In this document: positions 29,945-38,292 of the stretch, in pieces
Layout of the letters: each line of letters starts with the position of its first letter
How positions within the stretch are numbered: the first letter of the stretch is position 1
NCBI RefSeq assembly: GCF_030656875.1
Contig: NZ_CP130943.1
Location: forward strand, 2,542,001-2,606,000
Source: Prescottella sp. R16
GTDB lineage: Bacteria; Actinomycetota; Actinomycetes; Mycobacteriales; Mycobacteriaceae
Reading direction: 5' to 3'
Length of the DNA: 64,000 nt
Program-made: the position numbers and the translations under genes
Notes under the pieces: model-generated
The model's database searches: none
What the model saw: the letters and a program-made list of their open reading frames with translations, nothing else
Told to the model about the DNA's origin: nothing

Positions 29945-30040
29945 ATGGCGGACGAGAGCGAGTCGGGACCGGTGGAAGGCATCGAGGGCGTGAAGGCCGA
30001 GGCCGACGAGGCCCGCCAGCGCGCCGAGCAGGGCGACTGA
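29945..30040 (+). CDS. Very small acidic protein, 31 residues
   Basis: ATG to TGA, 31 residues rich in Glu, Ala and Gly (MADESESGPVEGIEGVKAEA to QGD) and predicted to form a charged helix. It slightly recalls the start of CsbD-like stress proteins (GPVEGIEGVK). It lies directly behind a perfect SigF promoter and 22 bases ahead of a methyltransferase. GGAAGGA precedes the start by about 12 bases, so initiation signals are moderate. It may be a real leader gene or simply leader RNA. Confidence 0.5.
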   Translation: MADESESGPVEGIEGVKAEADEARQRAEQGD

Positions 30041-30062
30041 GGACCGGGACGCGGGTCGCGCC

Positions 30063-30767
30063 ATGGTGATCAGACGACTCGAGGACGCTACCGACCGACC
30101 GGCCGTACGTGTTCCGCCCCGATTGTGGCGACTGCCGGGCGTGTACGCGCCCCAGTCGGACAGCTACCTTCTCGCGCGCACCTTGTCCTCCGAGCCGCGG
30201 GCCGTCGACGCGAGGATCCTCGACATCGGGGCGGGAACGGGACTGCTGTCCGTATACGCGGCTCTTGCCGGGGCCGCGCACGTGACGGCCGTCGACGTAC
30301 ATCGCCGGTCGCTGCTCAACACCCGGCTGAATGCGGCACTCAACCGCGTGCGGGTGCGGACCGTACACGGCGACCTCACCGAGGCGTTGCCGGGTGCCCG
30401 GTTCGACGTGGTGGTGTCCAACCCGCCCTACGTCCCGGCGCCGGACGACGTCCTTCCCCGCACGGGGCTGGGACGCTGCTGGGATGCCGGTCGGGACGGG
30501 CGCGCCTACCTGGACCGCATCTGCCGTGATGCCGCGGACCTGTTGACGCCCGGCGGAGTGCTGCTGCTGTTGCAGTCGGCCGTGTGCGGGGTGGATCGGA
30601 CCCGGGCCATGCTCGAGGCCCGGGACCTCGACGTGACGATCGCCGCCACCGCCCGCATCCCGTTCGGTCCGGTCCTCACCGAGCGGGCCGACATGCTCCG
30701 GAAGCGTGGCATGCTCGCACCGGACGCCGACCGCGAAGAACTCGTCGTGTTCCGGGCGGCATCATGA
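30063..30767 (+). CDS. Class I SAM-dependent methyltransferase (HemK2-like)
   Basis: 234 residues. SAM-binding motif I DIGAGTG at 54-60 and motif IV NPPY at 120-123, the latter typical of HemK/PrmC-type enzymes that methylate glutamine amides or nucleobase nitrogens. The N-terminal VYAPQSDSYLLARTL resembles HemK2. The substrate is unknown. The ATGA overlap with the CDGSH gene and the next GTGA overlap show a tightly coupled three-gene operon behind a SigF promoter. Confidence 0.88.
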   Translation: MVIRRLEDATDRPAVRVPPRLWRLPGVYAPQSDSYLLARTLSSEPRAVDARILDIGAGTGLLSVYAALAGAAHVTAVDVHRRSLLNTRLNAALNRVRVRTVHGDLTEALPGARFDVVVSNPPYVPAPDDVLPRTGLGRCWDAGRDGRAYLDRICRDAADLLTPGGVLLLLQSAVCGVDRTRAMLEARDLDVTIAATARIPFGPVLTERADMLRKRGMLAPDADREELVVFRAAS

Positions 30768-30994
30768 CTGCGGACCCCGACGTGATCGTCGGGACGGAGG
30801 CGTCGATCACGGTCTGCCCCGACGGCCCGCTGCTGGTGCGCGGCCCCGTCACGATCGTCGACGGGGCGGGCCGCTCGATCACCCCACCGAGCCGCATGTG
30901 CGCGCTGTGCCGGTGCGGGCGCACGTCGCGGACACCGTTCTGCGACGGCACCCACAAGAAGCGCAAGCGTGTCTCCCCGGCCGAGGCGTCGTGA
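30764..30994 (+). CDS. CDGSH iron-sulfur protein
   Basis: 76 residues. The CDGSH motif supplies Cys49, Cys51, Cys60 and His64 (CRC, then FCDGTH), which ligate a redox-active 2Fe-2S cluster as in mitoNEET-like proteins. A small N-terminal beta region (VRGPVTIVDGAG) precedes it. Coupled on both sides to the methyltransferase and the heme-oxygenase-like gene. It is a plausible electron donor to the latter, but this is inference. Confidence 0.93.
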   Translation: MTADPDVIVGTEASITVCPDGPLLVRGPVTIVDGAGRSITPPSRMCALCRCGRTSRTPFCDGTHKKRKRVSPAEAS

Positions 30995-32043
30995 CCGCGC
31001 TGCGACACCCGAGCAGGCATCCGCGCACGATCGAGCCGATGCCGGAGCCTCAGGCTCGGGGCCCGCTCAGCGCGGCCGTGCTCGATGTCGTGACCGGCCG
31101 TTCCCTCCCCCGCGAGTTCCCGGCCCCTCCCCTGCCCGACGCCCCCGACGTCCTCACGGACGACGATCTCCAGTTGACACTCACGGTGCTGTACGAACTG
31201 CATCTGGCCGGCATCGTGGGTGTCGACGCGTCCTGGGAGTGGGATCCGGCGCTCCTGGCGTTGCGCCGGCGACTCGAAGCGGTGTTCGACGGTGCACTGC
31301 ACGCACTTTCCCACTCCGCGGTCACCACCGCCCGCACCGAATTCGGCGACGATGTGGCGGCCGCCCTGTGGGACATGACCGCCCCCACCACGACGCCGGG
31401 CCTGTCCGGGTTCCTCGCGCACGACGCGGACCCGGAACAGTTCCGGGAGTTCCTCGTCCACCGCTCCCTCAACCAGCTGCGGGAAGCCGACGTGCACACG
31501 TGGGGCATCCCACGCCTGCAGGGTCCACCGAAGGCGGCCCTGGTGGAGATCCAGTCCGACGAGTACGGGGGTGGACGCTACGAGCACATGCATGCGCGGT
31601 TGTTCGCGAACACGATGCGTGCGCTCGGCCTGTCGCCGGGCTACGCCCATTATGTCGACGCGACGCCCGCCGTCACCCTGTCCTCGTTGAATGCCTTGTC
31701 GTACTTCGGTTTCCACCGCCGTCTCCTGCCCGCACTGATCGGGCACCTGTGCGCGGTGGAGACCACGTCGGCGCTGCCGGCGAAGAAGATCGCGGCGGGA
31801 CTGTCGCGGCTCGGGTACGGCTCCGATGCGACGACGTTCTTCGACGTCCACGTCGAGGCGGACTCCGCGCACGAGCAGATCGCCGTCCGGGAACTGGCGG
31901 GCGGCTTCGTCGCCGGCGCCCCGGACAGCCTCGACGGCGTCCTGTTCGGCGCCGCCACCTGCCTGGGCCTCGACGATCTGGTGGGCGAGCACATGCTCCG
32001 GTCGTGGTCCGGGAGCGAAAGCTCACTACGCCGGCCGCTGTGA
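30991..32043 (+). CDS. Iron-containing redox enzyme, heme-oxygenase-like diiron (HDO) family
   Basis: 350 residues, mostly helical, with the pattern of heme-oxygenase-like diiron oxidases. Candidate metal ligands are Glu187 and Glu191 (VEIQSDEYGGG), His201 (YEHMHA), Glu257 (CAVETTS), and His287, Asp291 and His294 (HVEADSAHEQ). Relatives in natural-product pathways oxidise amines, fatty acids or amino acids, and the substrate here is unknown. GTGA overlap with the CDGSH gene. The stop abuts the convergent F420-type gene. An in-frame ATG at codon 17 is an alternative start. Confidence 0.82.
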   Translation: MTALRHPSRHPRTIEPMPEPQARGPLSAAVLDVVTGRSLPREFPAPPLPDAPDVLTDDDLQLTLTVLYELHLAGIVGVDASWEWDPALLALRRRLEAVFDGALHALSHSAVTTARTEFGDDVAAALWDMTAPTTTPGLSGFLAHDADPEQFREFLVHRSLNQLREADVHTWGIPRLQGPPKAALVEIQSDEYGGGRYEHMHARLFANTMRALGLSPGYAHYVDATPAVTLSSLNALSYFGFHRRLLPALIGHLCAVETTSALPAKKIAAGLSRLGYGSDATTFFDVHVEADSAHEQIAVRELAGGFVAGAPDSLDGVLFGAATCLGLDDLVGEHMLRSWSGSESSLRRPL

Positions 32044-32994
32044 TCAGGAGAGGGCAGGCCGCAGCTCGTCGGTGAAGAACCGGAAGAAGCCGTCGACATC
32101 GGGACCGGCGTTCACGAGTGCCAGATGGTCGAAGCCGGCGTCGGCGTAGGTGCGGATCCGCTCGAGGTGCCGGTTCACGTCCGGCCCGTATCCGAAGCTC
32201 TCGGCGATATCGGATTCACGCACCACGGACGCGGCCGCCTCGAAGTTGACGGGATTCGGCAACTCGGCCTGCACTTTCCAGCCGGCCGCCGAGAACCTGA
32301 ACAGCTTGTGGGCGGAGGCGAGGGCCTCCTCGTCGGTCGACGCCCAGGCGAGGGACACTTCGGCGTAGCGCGGGCCGTCGCCGCCGGCCTCCCGGTACCG
32401 CGTCACGAGGTCGGGGTCCGCCTCGGTCGCGAACAGTCCGTCACCGAGTTCGGCGGCGACGGCGACCGCCGGGCCACCCGATCCGGCCACGACGATCGGC
32501 GGCAGCGGGTCGGGCAGATCGAACACGCGCGCATCCTCGAGCAGGATGTGACGGCCACGGTAGCTCCGGTACCCGCCGCCCCACAGCAGCCGGATCACCT
32601 CGATGGACTCCCGGAGCATGTCGGTGCGCGTCGACGCCGCCGGCCAGCCCCGGCCGACCACATGCTCGTTGAGCCGCTCCCCACTGCCCAATCCGAGAGT
32701 GAAGCGGCCGTCGGACAGCAGTGCCGTCGTCGCGGCGGCCTGCGCGACGATCGCCGGGTGATAGCGCAGGAACGGGCACGTCACCCCTGTCGCCAGACCC
32801 AGCGTCGACGTCTTCGCAGCGATCGACCCGAGGATCGACCACGCGAAACCCGAATGGTTCTGGTCGTGCAGCCACGGATGGAAATGATCACTGATCTCGA
32901 CGAAGTCGAAACCCGCCTGCTCCGCCAGCACCGCCTGCCGCACGATCTCGACGGGCCCGTAGCCCTCCGCGAACAGCTTGTACCCGATTCTCAC
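32044..32994 (-). CDS. LLM-class F420-dependent oxidoreductase
   Basis: 316 residues, luciferase-like TIM barrel that uses coenzyme F420 (F420-dependent glucose-6-phosphate dehydrogenase-like subgroup, TIGR03557-like). Motifs: FVEISDHFHPW, GLATGVTCP, RFTLGLGSGERLNEHVVG and VAGSGGPA. The GTG at 32994 has a GGAAGGGGA site. The stop meets that of the HDO gene end to end. Substrate unknown. Confidence 0.9.
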   Translation of the reverse strand: MRIGYKLFAEGYGPVEIVRQAVLAEQAGFDFVEISDHFHPWLHDQNHSGFAWSILGSIAAKTSTLGLATGVTCPFLRYHPAIVAQAAATTALLSDGRFTLGLGSGERLNEHVVGRGWPAASTRTDMLRESIEVIRLLWGGGYRSYRGRHILLEDARVFDLPDPLPPIVVAGSGGPAVAVAAELGDGLFATEADPDLVTRYREAGGDGPRYAEVSLAWASTDEEALASAHKLFRFSAAGWKVQAELPNPVNFEAAASVVRESDIAESFGYGPDVNRHLERIRTYADAGFDHLALVNAGPDVDGFFRFFTDELRPALS

Positions 32995-33143
32995 CGCACG
33001 TCCCCTTCCCTGGCGTCCGACGCGGAACGGGACGACAGACCGGCGGAGTTCTTCCGCAAGGCACAGACCGGATCCCGTAAGGGCGGTCGACTGGGCAAGG
33101 AGCTCCTGGCCCGCCGCCTGCCCCGATCCGTAGTGTCCCGCAC

Positions 33144-33521
33144 TCAGTGCGACGGTCGCGGGGTGGCATGCGTGCCACCCCCGAACGGATGCTTCCAGGT
33201 GCGGGACGCGGTGTCGCGAACGGCCGGTTCATCAGTGCCGACGGCGTCGACGGCGACCCGGCTGCGCTGGTCCTGGCGGCGCACGTGCCGTGCCGCCCGC
33301 CGGTTGCTGCTCGCACCCGCGACGAGCAGGCTCAGGCCGAGCATCCCTGCCGCACCGACGACGATTCCCGCGAGATACAGGGCGCCGATCGATCCGGTCA
33401 GATGCACCCCGAACACGGTGAGGTCCGTGCCCGAACCGAAGACTGCGCCACCGTTGGCGACGACACCGGCGACACCGATCGCGACAGCGGCGACGAGAAG
33501 GAGGATTCCGAGAACGATCAT
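33144..33521 (-). CDS. Small two-helix membrane protein
   Basis: 125 residues: two hydrophobic helices (about 1-24 and 46-68) separated by a Gly-rich loop, then a basic, disordered C-terminus. No known family recognised. ATG 33521 has AGGAG upstream. A perfect SigF-type promoter lies 42 bases upstream, so it is probably a stress-induced envelope protein. The region 32995-33143 on its 3' side holds no gene I can support. Confidence 0.68.
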   Translation of the reverse strand: MIVLGILLLVAAVAIGVAGVVANGGAVFGSGTDLTVFGVHLTGSIGALYLAGIVVGAAGMLGLSLLVAGASSNRRAARHVRRQDQRSRVAVDAVGTDEPAVRDTASRTWKHPFGGGTHATPRPSH

Positions 33522-33562
33522 GAGGACTCCTGGGTCGAAGCGTGCCCACTTGTCACGACGGG

Positions 33563-33588
33563 ATACCCGATTGCCGGAGCGGCGAAAC
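33563..33588 (-). promoter_or_regulatory. SigF-type promoter of the small membrane protein
   Basis: On the minus strand GTTT (33588-33585), a 16-base spacer and GGGTAT (33568-33563), a perfect match. It sits in the 79-base gap after the second sigma-factor gene, so the membrane-protein gene has its own promoter. Confidence 0.82.
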
Positions 33589-33600
33589 ACCGGTGATCCG

Positions 33601-34428
33601 TCAGGCCGCGTCGCCCTGGGACCGCCCCCGCATGCGCTGCAGCGACTGCCGCAGGATGCGGGACACCTGCATCTGGGACAAACCGACGACCTTCGCAATC
33701 TCCGACTGCGTCAGGTCGTGGAAGTATCTGAGGCCCACGATCTTCCGATCACGCGAACTCAGCTTCGACAGGAGCCACCGCAAGGTCTGGCTGCAGTCGA
33801 TCCGATCGAATCCGCTGTCCAGTTCCCCGATCCCGTCGAGGAGTGTCCGGTCCTCCGTGACCGGCCCGTCGAGCGAACTGCTGGTATAGGCCTGTCCGGC
33901 CAGTGCGGCCTCCGCCGCCCCGGCCCGGTCACATCCCACGGCGGACGCCACCTCGGCCGCGTCGGGTTCGCGGTGGAGTTCCTGCCTGATCCGGTCGGCC
34001 TCCCGTACCGACGCGAGATGCAGTTCCTGCAGCGACCGCGGCACCCGGACCGCCCACGTGTGGTCGCGGAAGTAGCGCCGCAACTCTCCGCGCATCGATG
34101 TCACGGCGTACGCCACGAAGTCGGTGCCGCGTCCGGGGTCGAACCGGTGCACTGCCGCGACCAGTGCAGTGGCCGCCACCTGTTCGAGGTCGTCGAGGGG
34201 GACTCCTCGATCCCGGTAGCGGCGCGCCACCCGGCGGGCGATCGGGAGGCAGTCCACGCAGACCGTCTCCACGCAGCGCCGGCGCCGCTCCCACTCCACC
34301 GTGGGGTCGTTGAACTCGGCTATCGCCGCCGCGAGATGTTCGCGTAACAGCACGTCGTCCCGGGACGGGGACGGGGACGAGCACGATTCGGATTCCCTGC
34401 CTTCGATCAGGCCTTCGGACAGCACCAT
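33601..34428 (-). CDS. SigF/SigB-family RNA polymerase sigma factor (second copy)
   Basis: About 275 residues. Region 2 (LEQVAATALVAAVHRFDPGRGTDF), region 3 (WAVRVPRSLQELHLASV) and region 4 (LTQSEIAKVVGLSQMQVSRILRQSL) mark a group 3 stress sigma factor related to, but distinct from, SigF at 26.4 kb. No anti-sigma gene is adjacent. ATG 34428 has AAGGTG 9 bases upstream. Two further in-frame starts (34437, 34455) are possible. A weaker SigF-like promoter lies 66 bases upstream, suggesting a sigma cascade. Confidence 0.88.
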   Translation of the reverse strand: MVLSEGLIEGRESESCSSPSPSRDDVLLREHLAAAIAEFNDPTVEWERRRRCVETVCVDCLPIARRVARRYRDRGVPLDDLEQVAATALVAAVHRFDPGRGTDFVAYAVTSMRGELRRYFRDHTWAVRVPRSLQELHLASVREADRIRQELHREPDAAEVASAVGCDRAGAAEAALAGQAYTSSSLDGPVTEDRTLLDGIGELDSGFDRIDCSQTLRWLLSKLSSRDRKIVGLRYFHDLTQSEIAKVVGLSQMQVSRILRQSLQRMRGRSQGDAA

Positions 34429-34494
34429 GGAGCACATCACCTTCGATCCCGACACCCGATCACCGGACCGGGCTACGTTCAGAGGGCCACTGCA

Positions 34495-34519
34495 ATACCG
34501 AACTCTGCCCGACGCTAAC
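34495..34519 (-). promoter_or_regulatory. Weak SigF-like promoter of the second sigma factor
   Basis: On the minus strand GTTA (34519-34516), a 15-base spacer and CGGTAT (34500-34495): one mismatch in each box to GTTT and GGGTAT. Confidence 0.42.
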
Positions 34520-34585
34520 CCGATAATCTGATCAGCGCACAGCAGATTTCCTGTATGACTCGAAGGTGAATTTAGTGAGGTCCCG

Positions 34586-35260
34586 TCAGCGCCCGGCGGC
34601 CCGTCGGACCAGATCCGACGTTACGGTCGGATCGTCCGAATCGACGACGGGGAAGCCCTCCCCCGGCGCTCCCGCCCAGTGCAACTCGACACCCGGATTG
34701 TGAACATCCGAGCCGTCCGCGAGGAAGAAGTGCGGGCTGCCCTGCACCCGGTCCCCGCGGGTCCGGTAGTCGCGCATCATCGTCGCCCGCGCCGTGCCCT
34801 CGTCGAGATTCTCGGCGAGCGCGTCGACGTCCACGTGCCGGCACGTCGCCGCGATCTCGTACAGCTCGTAGACCAGATGGATCGGCCGGCTGTCCCGGAA
34901 GAAGGCGAGCCGGATCGCCATGTCGAGTTCCTCGGCCGCCGCGAGCGACTGCAGCTTCGCCGCGTGCACGGCCTCGTTCGCAGGCAACGACGTTCCCGGC
35001 CACCACGACGGATCCTGCTGCCACGGCGTCCACCCGATGTCCGGTTCGAGTGCGCCCAGCGTCGCGAGTTCCCCGTCGACGAGAGGCTTCGGCACCGGCC
35101 GCCGATCGACGTCCTCGAGCGAGAACAGCCGGTGCTCGACACGGACCGCGTCGGTCAGTCCCGCCCGTTCCCGCTCGCGGTAGAAGCGGTGCAGTGCCAC
35201 CGTCGCCCAACCGCACACCACATCGGTGTAGAGCACCACTGTTCCGGGTTCGACGTCCAC
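34586..35260 (-). CDS. DsbA/FrnE-family thioredoxin-fold protein
   Basis: About 224 residues. The thioredoxin-fold strand VVLYTDVVCGWA keeps only one cysteine of the usual CxxC (CGWA), so it may not be a disulfide oxidase. The helical insert and the cis-Pro region GSPHFFL followed by VHNPG match FrnE-like 2-hydroxychromene isomerase/DsbA family proteins. No signal peptide, hence cytosolic. Start uncertain: GTG 35260 is chosen because it begins near the fold, while 35290 is the furthest upstream start. Follows hisI by about 80 bases. Confidence 0.78.
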   Translation of the reverse strand: MDVEPGTVVLYTDVVCGWATVALHRFYRERERAGLTDAVRVEHRLFSLEDVDRRPVPKPLVDGELATLGALEPDIGWTPWQQDPSWWPGTSLPANEAVHAAKLQSLAAAEELDMAIRLAFFRDSRPIHLVYELYEIAATCRHVDVDALAENLDEGTARATMMRDYRTRGDRVQGSPHFFLADGSDVHNPGVELHWAGAPGEGFPVVDSDDPTVTSDLVRRAAGR

Positions 35261-35341
35261 GACCGCCCACCACCCTTCGTCACACGGCACGGACCCCTTC
35301 CGGGTACCCGTCCGTGCGCGAAAGATGCATGCTCGCGGGAA

Positions 35342-35689
35342 CTACGCCTCCGGCGCGAGCAGCACGTCGGTGTCGAAGCACGTGTGCGTGCCCGTGTGGC
35401 ATGCGGCGCCCTCCTGGTCGACGATCAGCAGGACGCTGTCTCCGTCGCAGTCGAGCCGCACCTCGTGCACGTACTGGGTGTGCCCACTGGTCTCGCCCTT
35501 GACCCAGTACTGCTGCCGGGACCGCGAATAGTAGGTGCCCTTGCGGGTGGCGAGGGTGCGGGCGAGGGCCTCGTCGTCCATCCACGCGACCATGAGGACG
35601 TCGCCGGTCGACTTCTCCTGAGCGACGGCACTGAACAGTCCGGCGTCGTTGCGCTTGAGTTTCGCGGCGATCGCGGGGTCGAGACTCAT
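35342..35689 (-). CDS. hisI: Phosphoribosyl-AMP cyclohydrolase
   Basis: Third step of histidine synthesis, opening the adenine ring of PR-AMP. 115 residues; only the cyclohydrolase domain, as in other actinobacteria (HisE separate). Zinc/magnesium motifs [13 protein letters not shown] and [10 protein letters not shown] are present, and [11 protein letters not shown] is conserved. ATGA overlap with hisF. Last gene of the his operon. Confidence 0.96.
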   Translation of the reverse strand: MSLDPAIAAKLKRNDAGLFSAVAQEKSTGDVLMVAWMDDEALARTLATRKGTYYSRSRQQYWVKGETSGHTQYVHEVRLDCDGDSVLLIVDQEGAACHTGTHTCFDTDVLLAPEA

Positions 35690-36459
35690 CGGACCACGAT
35701 CCCTTCCGCGCGCATCGCGTTCTTGACGTCGCCGATCGTCATCTCCCCGAAATGGAAGACACTCGCCGCGAGGACCGCGTCGGCGCCGGCCTCGACAGCC
35801 GGAGCGAAGTGTTCGACGGCCCCGGCGCCGCCGCTCGCGATGACCGGCACGTGCACGGCCGCGCGGACCGCACGGATCATCGGCAGGTCGAAGCCGGCCT
35901 TGGTGCCGTCGGCGTCCATCGAGTTCAGCAGGATCTCCCCCACCCCGAGCTCGGCGCCGCGGATCGCCCACTCGACGGCGTCGATTCCGGTGCCCCGCTT
36001 GCCGCCGTGCGTGGTGACCTCCCACCCGGACGGCGTCGGCTCCTGCCCGGCGGGCACGGTGCGGGCGTCGACGGACAGCACGATGCACTGCGACCCGAAC
36101 CGCTCCGACATCTCCCGCAGCACCTCGGGGCGGGCGATGGCCGCGGTGTTGACGCTGACCTTGTCGGCACCGGCACGCAGCAGCCGGTCGACGTCGTCGA
36201 CGGTGCGGACGCCGCCGCCGACCGTCAGCGGGATGAACACCTGCTCGGCGGTGCGGGTGACGACGTCGAGCATCGTGCCGCGGTCACCACTGGACGCCGT
36301 CACATCCAGGAACGTCAGCTCGTCGGCGCCCTGCGCGTCGTACGTCGCCGCAAGTTCGACGGGATCGCCTGCGTCCCGCAGGTTTTCGAAATTGACACCC
36401 TTGACGACGCGTCCGGCGTCGACATCGAGACACGGGATCACCCGCACAGCCAGAGTCAT
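35686..36459 (-). CDS. hisF: Imidazole glycerol phosphate synthase subunit HisF
   Basis: Cyclase subunit that uses ammonia from HisH to make IGP and AICAR. TIM barrel, 257 residues, with catalytic aspartates in [14 protein letters not shown] and VLSVDARTV, and phosphate sites VGGGVRT and ASGGAGA. ATGA overlaps at both ends (impA stop and hisI start). Confidence 0.97.
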   Translation of the reverse strand: MTLAVRVIPCLDVDAGRVVKGVNFENLRDAGDPVELAATYDAQGADELTFLDVTASSGDRGTMLDVVTRTAEQVFIPLTVGGGVRTVDDVDRLLRAGADKVSVNTAAIARPEVLREMSERFGSQCIVLSVDARTVPAGQEPTPSGWEVTTHGGKRGTGIDAVEWAIRGAELGVGEILLNSMDADGTKAGFDLPMIRAVRAAVHVPVIASGGAGAVEHFAPAVEAGADAVLAASVFHFGEMTIGDVKNAMRAEGIVVR

Positions 36460-37289
36460 CGTGGTGGCCCTCCTTCAGGCCGCGTCTCCGGATCACCCAG
36501 AGCGTGAAGTAGATCGAGCAGTTCGGTGTGGACGCCGGGCGACGCCGCGAGAACGGATTTCGAACCGACGTGCCACTCGTCGCCGTGCAGATCGGTGACG
36601 ACGCCACCGGCCGCCCGCACCATCGCCACCCCGGCCGCGTTGTCCCACAGGTGGTGACCGAACACGATTGCACCGCCGAAACTTCCGGCCGCGGTGTAGG
36701 CGAGGTCGGCGCCGGTGGAGCCGCGGATCCGGATCCGGGACGACACCCGGCTCAGCTCCCCGAGCAACGCGAACCGGAACGGGCCGGGGAACCGGCCACG
36801 GCTGTCGAGGTTGAACGCCCCGAAACTGATCATCGACTCGGCGAGGGTCCGCTTCTCGAGCCGCGGCAATGCGACCCCGTTGCGGTAGACCGGGCCGCCC
36901 ACGGCGGCCGCGAACGTCTCCGCGGTCAGCGGCAGCCATGTCAACCCCAGGATCGGGACGCCGTCGCGCAGCAACGCCAGCAGCATCGCCGCCGTCGGTA
37001 GGCCCGCCGAGTAGTTGAACGTGCCGTCCACCGGATCCAGGATCCACACGTCACCCCGGTTCGGGGCCGGGCCGCCGTACTCCTCGCCGTGGACCTCGAT
37101 GCCGGTACGACGTTCGAGTTCCGCGGTGATGGTCCGCTCGAGTTCCAGATCGACTTCGGTCGCGAAGTCCTGAGGCCCCTTGCTGACGGCGCTCGGGGCG
37201 CCGAGGCCCGTGACGAACCGGCCCGCGACACCGTCGAGGACGTCGCCGGCGATCGCCAGCAACTCCTGCGGGTCGCGGGTCCGGTTCAT
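36456..37289 (-). CDS. impA: Inositol monophosphatase-family protein
   Basis: 277-residue Mg-dependent phosphatase. Metal-binding motifs [18 protein letters not shown] and [15 protein letters not shown] are intact. In mycobacteria the equivalent gene in the his operon is impA. Some relatives act as histidinol-phosphate phosphatase (HisN), so either inositol phosphate or histidinol phosphate could be the substrate. Start ATG 37289 lies 13 bases after hisA. Coupled to hisF by ATGA. Confidence 0.92.
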   Translation of the reverse strand: MNRTRDPQELLAIAGDVLDGVAGRFVTGLGAPSAVSKGPQDFATEVDLELERTITAELERRTGIEVHGEEYGGPAPNRGDVWILDPVDGTFNYSAGLPTAAMLLALLRDGVPILGLTWLPLTAETFAAAVGGPVYRNGVALPRLEKRTLAESMISFGAFNLDSRGRFPGPFRFALLGELSRVSSRIRIRGSTGADLAYTAAGSFGGAIVFGHHLWDNAAGVAMVRAAGGVVTDLHGDEWHVGSKSVLAASPGVHTELLDLLHALGDPETRPEGGPPR

Positions 37290-37302
37290 CGCGGTCGTCG
37301 TC

Positions 37303-38037
37303 CTAGCGCGAGACCGCGGCGAGGGCCTCGGGCAGGGTGAATCGTCCTGCGTAGAGCGCCTTTCCGACGATCGAGCCCTCCACACCCTCGCCGACGAGAC
37401 CGGCGATGGCCTCGAGGTCGGCGATGGTCGAGACACCACCGGACGCGACGACCGGCGCATCGGTGGCCGCGCACACGGCGCTGAGCAGTTCCAGGTTCGG
37501 GCCCGTCAGGGTGCCGTCCTTGCTGACGTCGGTGACGACGTAACGCGAGCAGCCGTCGCGGTTGAGGCGCTCGAGGACCTCCCACAGGTCGCCGCCGTCG
37601 GACACCCAGCCGCGGCCGCGCAGCCGGTAGTCGCCGTCGATCAGCTTGACGTCGAGGCCGACGGCGATGCGCTCGCCGTGCTTGGCGATGGCACGCGCAC
37701 ACCACTCGGGGTCCTCGACGGCCGCGGTGCCGAGGTTGACGCGGGCGCACCCGGTCGCCAGGGCGGCCTCGAGGGAATCGTCGTCGCGGATACCGCCGGA
37801 CAACTCGACCTTGACGTCGAGTTCGCCGACGACGGCGGCCAGCAGCTCACGGTTGGAACCGCGACCGAACGCGGCATCGAGATCGACCAGATGCACCCAC
37901 TCGGCACCGTCGTTCTGCCACGCCAGGGCGGCGTCGCGGGGCGCACCGTAACTGGTCTCGCTTCCCGCCTCTCCCTGAACGAGGCGAACAGCTTCACCGT
38001 TGGCGACATCTACAGCAGGCAAAAGGACCAGGCTCAC
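37303..38037 (-). CDS. priA: Phosphoribosyl isomerase A (bifunctional HisA/TrpF)
   Basis: 244-residue TIM barrel isomerising ProFAR in histidine synthesis. Actinobacterial PriA also performs the TrpF reaction of the tryptophan pathway, in keeping with the absence of trpF here. Catalytic aspartates in [15 protein letters not shown] and [14 protein letters not shown]; arginines in GRGSNRELL and RGRGW support dual specificity. The GTG start lies 18 bases after a small membrane-protein gene. Confidence 0.95.
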   Translation of the reverse strand: MSLVLLPAVDVANGEAVRLVQGEAGSETSYGAPRDAALAWQNDGAEWVHLVDLDAAFGRGSNRELLAAVVGELDVKVELSGGIRDDDSLEAALATGCARVNLGTAAVEDPEWCARAIAKHGERIAVGLDVKLIDGDYRLRGRGWVSDGGDLWEVLERLNRDGCSRYVVTDVSKDGTLTGPNLELLSAVCAATDAPVVASGGVSTIADLEAIAGLVGEGVEGSIVGKALYAGRFTLPEALAAVSR

Positions 38038-38055
38038 CGCGCCGATCCTAGTGGG

Positions 38056-38292
38056 TCACCGGTCGCCGTAGGCGCGGCGGGTCATCCGTGTCGACACCAC
38101 ACCCATCGCCGCGATCGCCGCGACGATCCCGACGAGCGCGATCACCAATCCCACGACCGGGCCGGGCGTCACGATCACGACGACGACCGCGGTCACGACG
38201 AGCACCGCGGCGCCGGTGCCCATCGTGGCGAGCGCGAGCCGCGCGATCGACAGATCCCGCTCGTCGCCGCCCCGGTCACGGTCGCGGGTCAC
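38056..38292 (-). CDS. Small membrane protein within the his operon
   Basis: 78 residues: a charged N-terminus ([13 protein letters not shown]), two membrane helices (about 22-42 and 47-65) and a basic C-tail. GTG 38292 makes a GTGA overlap with the hisH stop, so it is translated with the his genes. No family recognised. It is not part of the mycobacterial his operon as I recall it. Confidence 0.75.
   Translation of the reverse strand: MTRDRDRGGDERDLSIARLALATMGTGAAVLVVTAVVVVIVTPGPVVGLVIALVGIVAAIAAMGVVSTRMTRRAYGDR

Noticed and set aside
33144-33521. Small membrane protein as part of the sigma-factor operon
   Set aside because: It has its own strong SigF-type promoter in the gap, so separate transcription is more likely, although read-through cannot be excluded.
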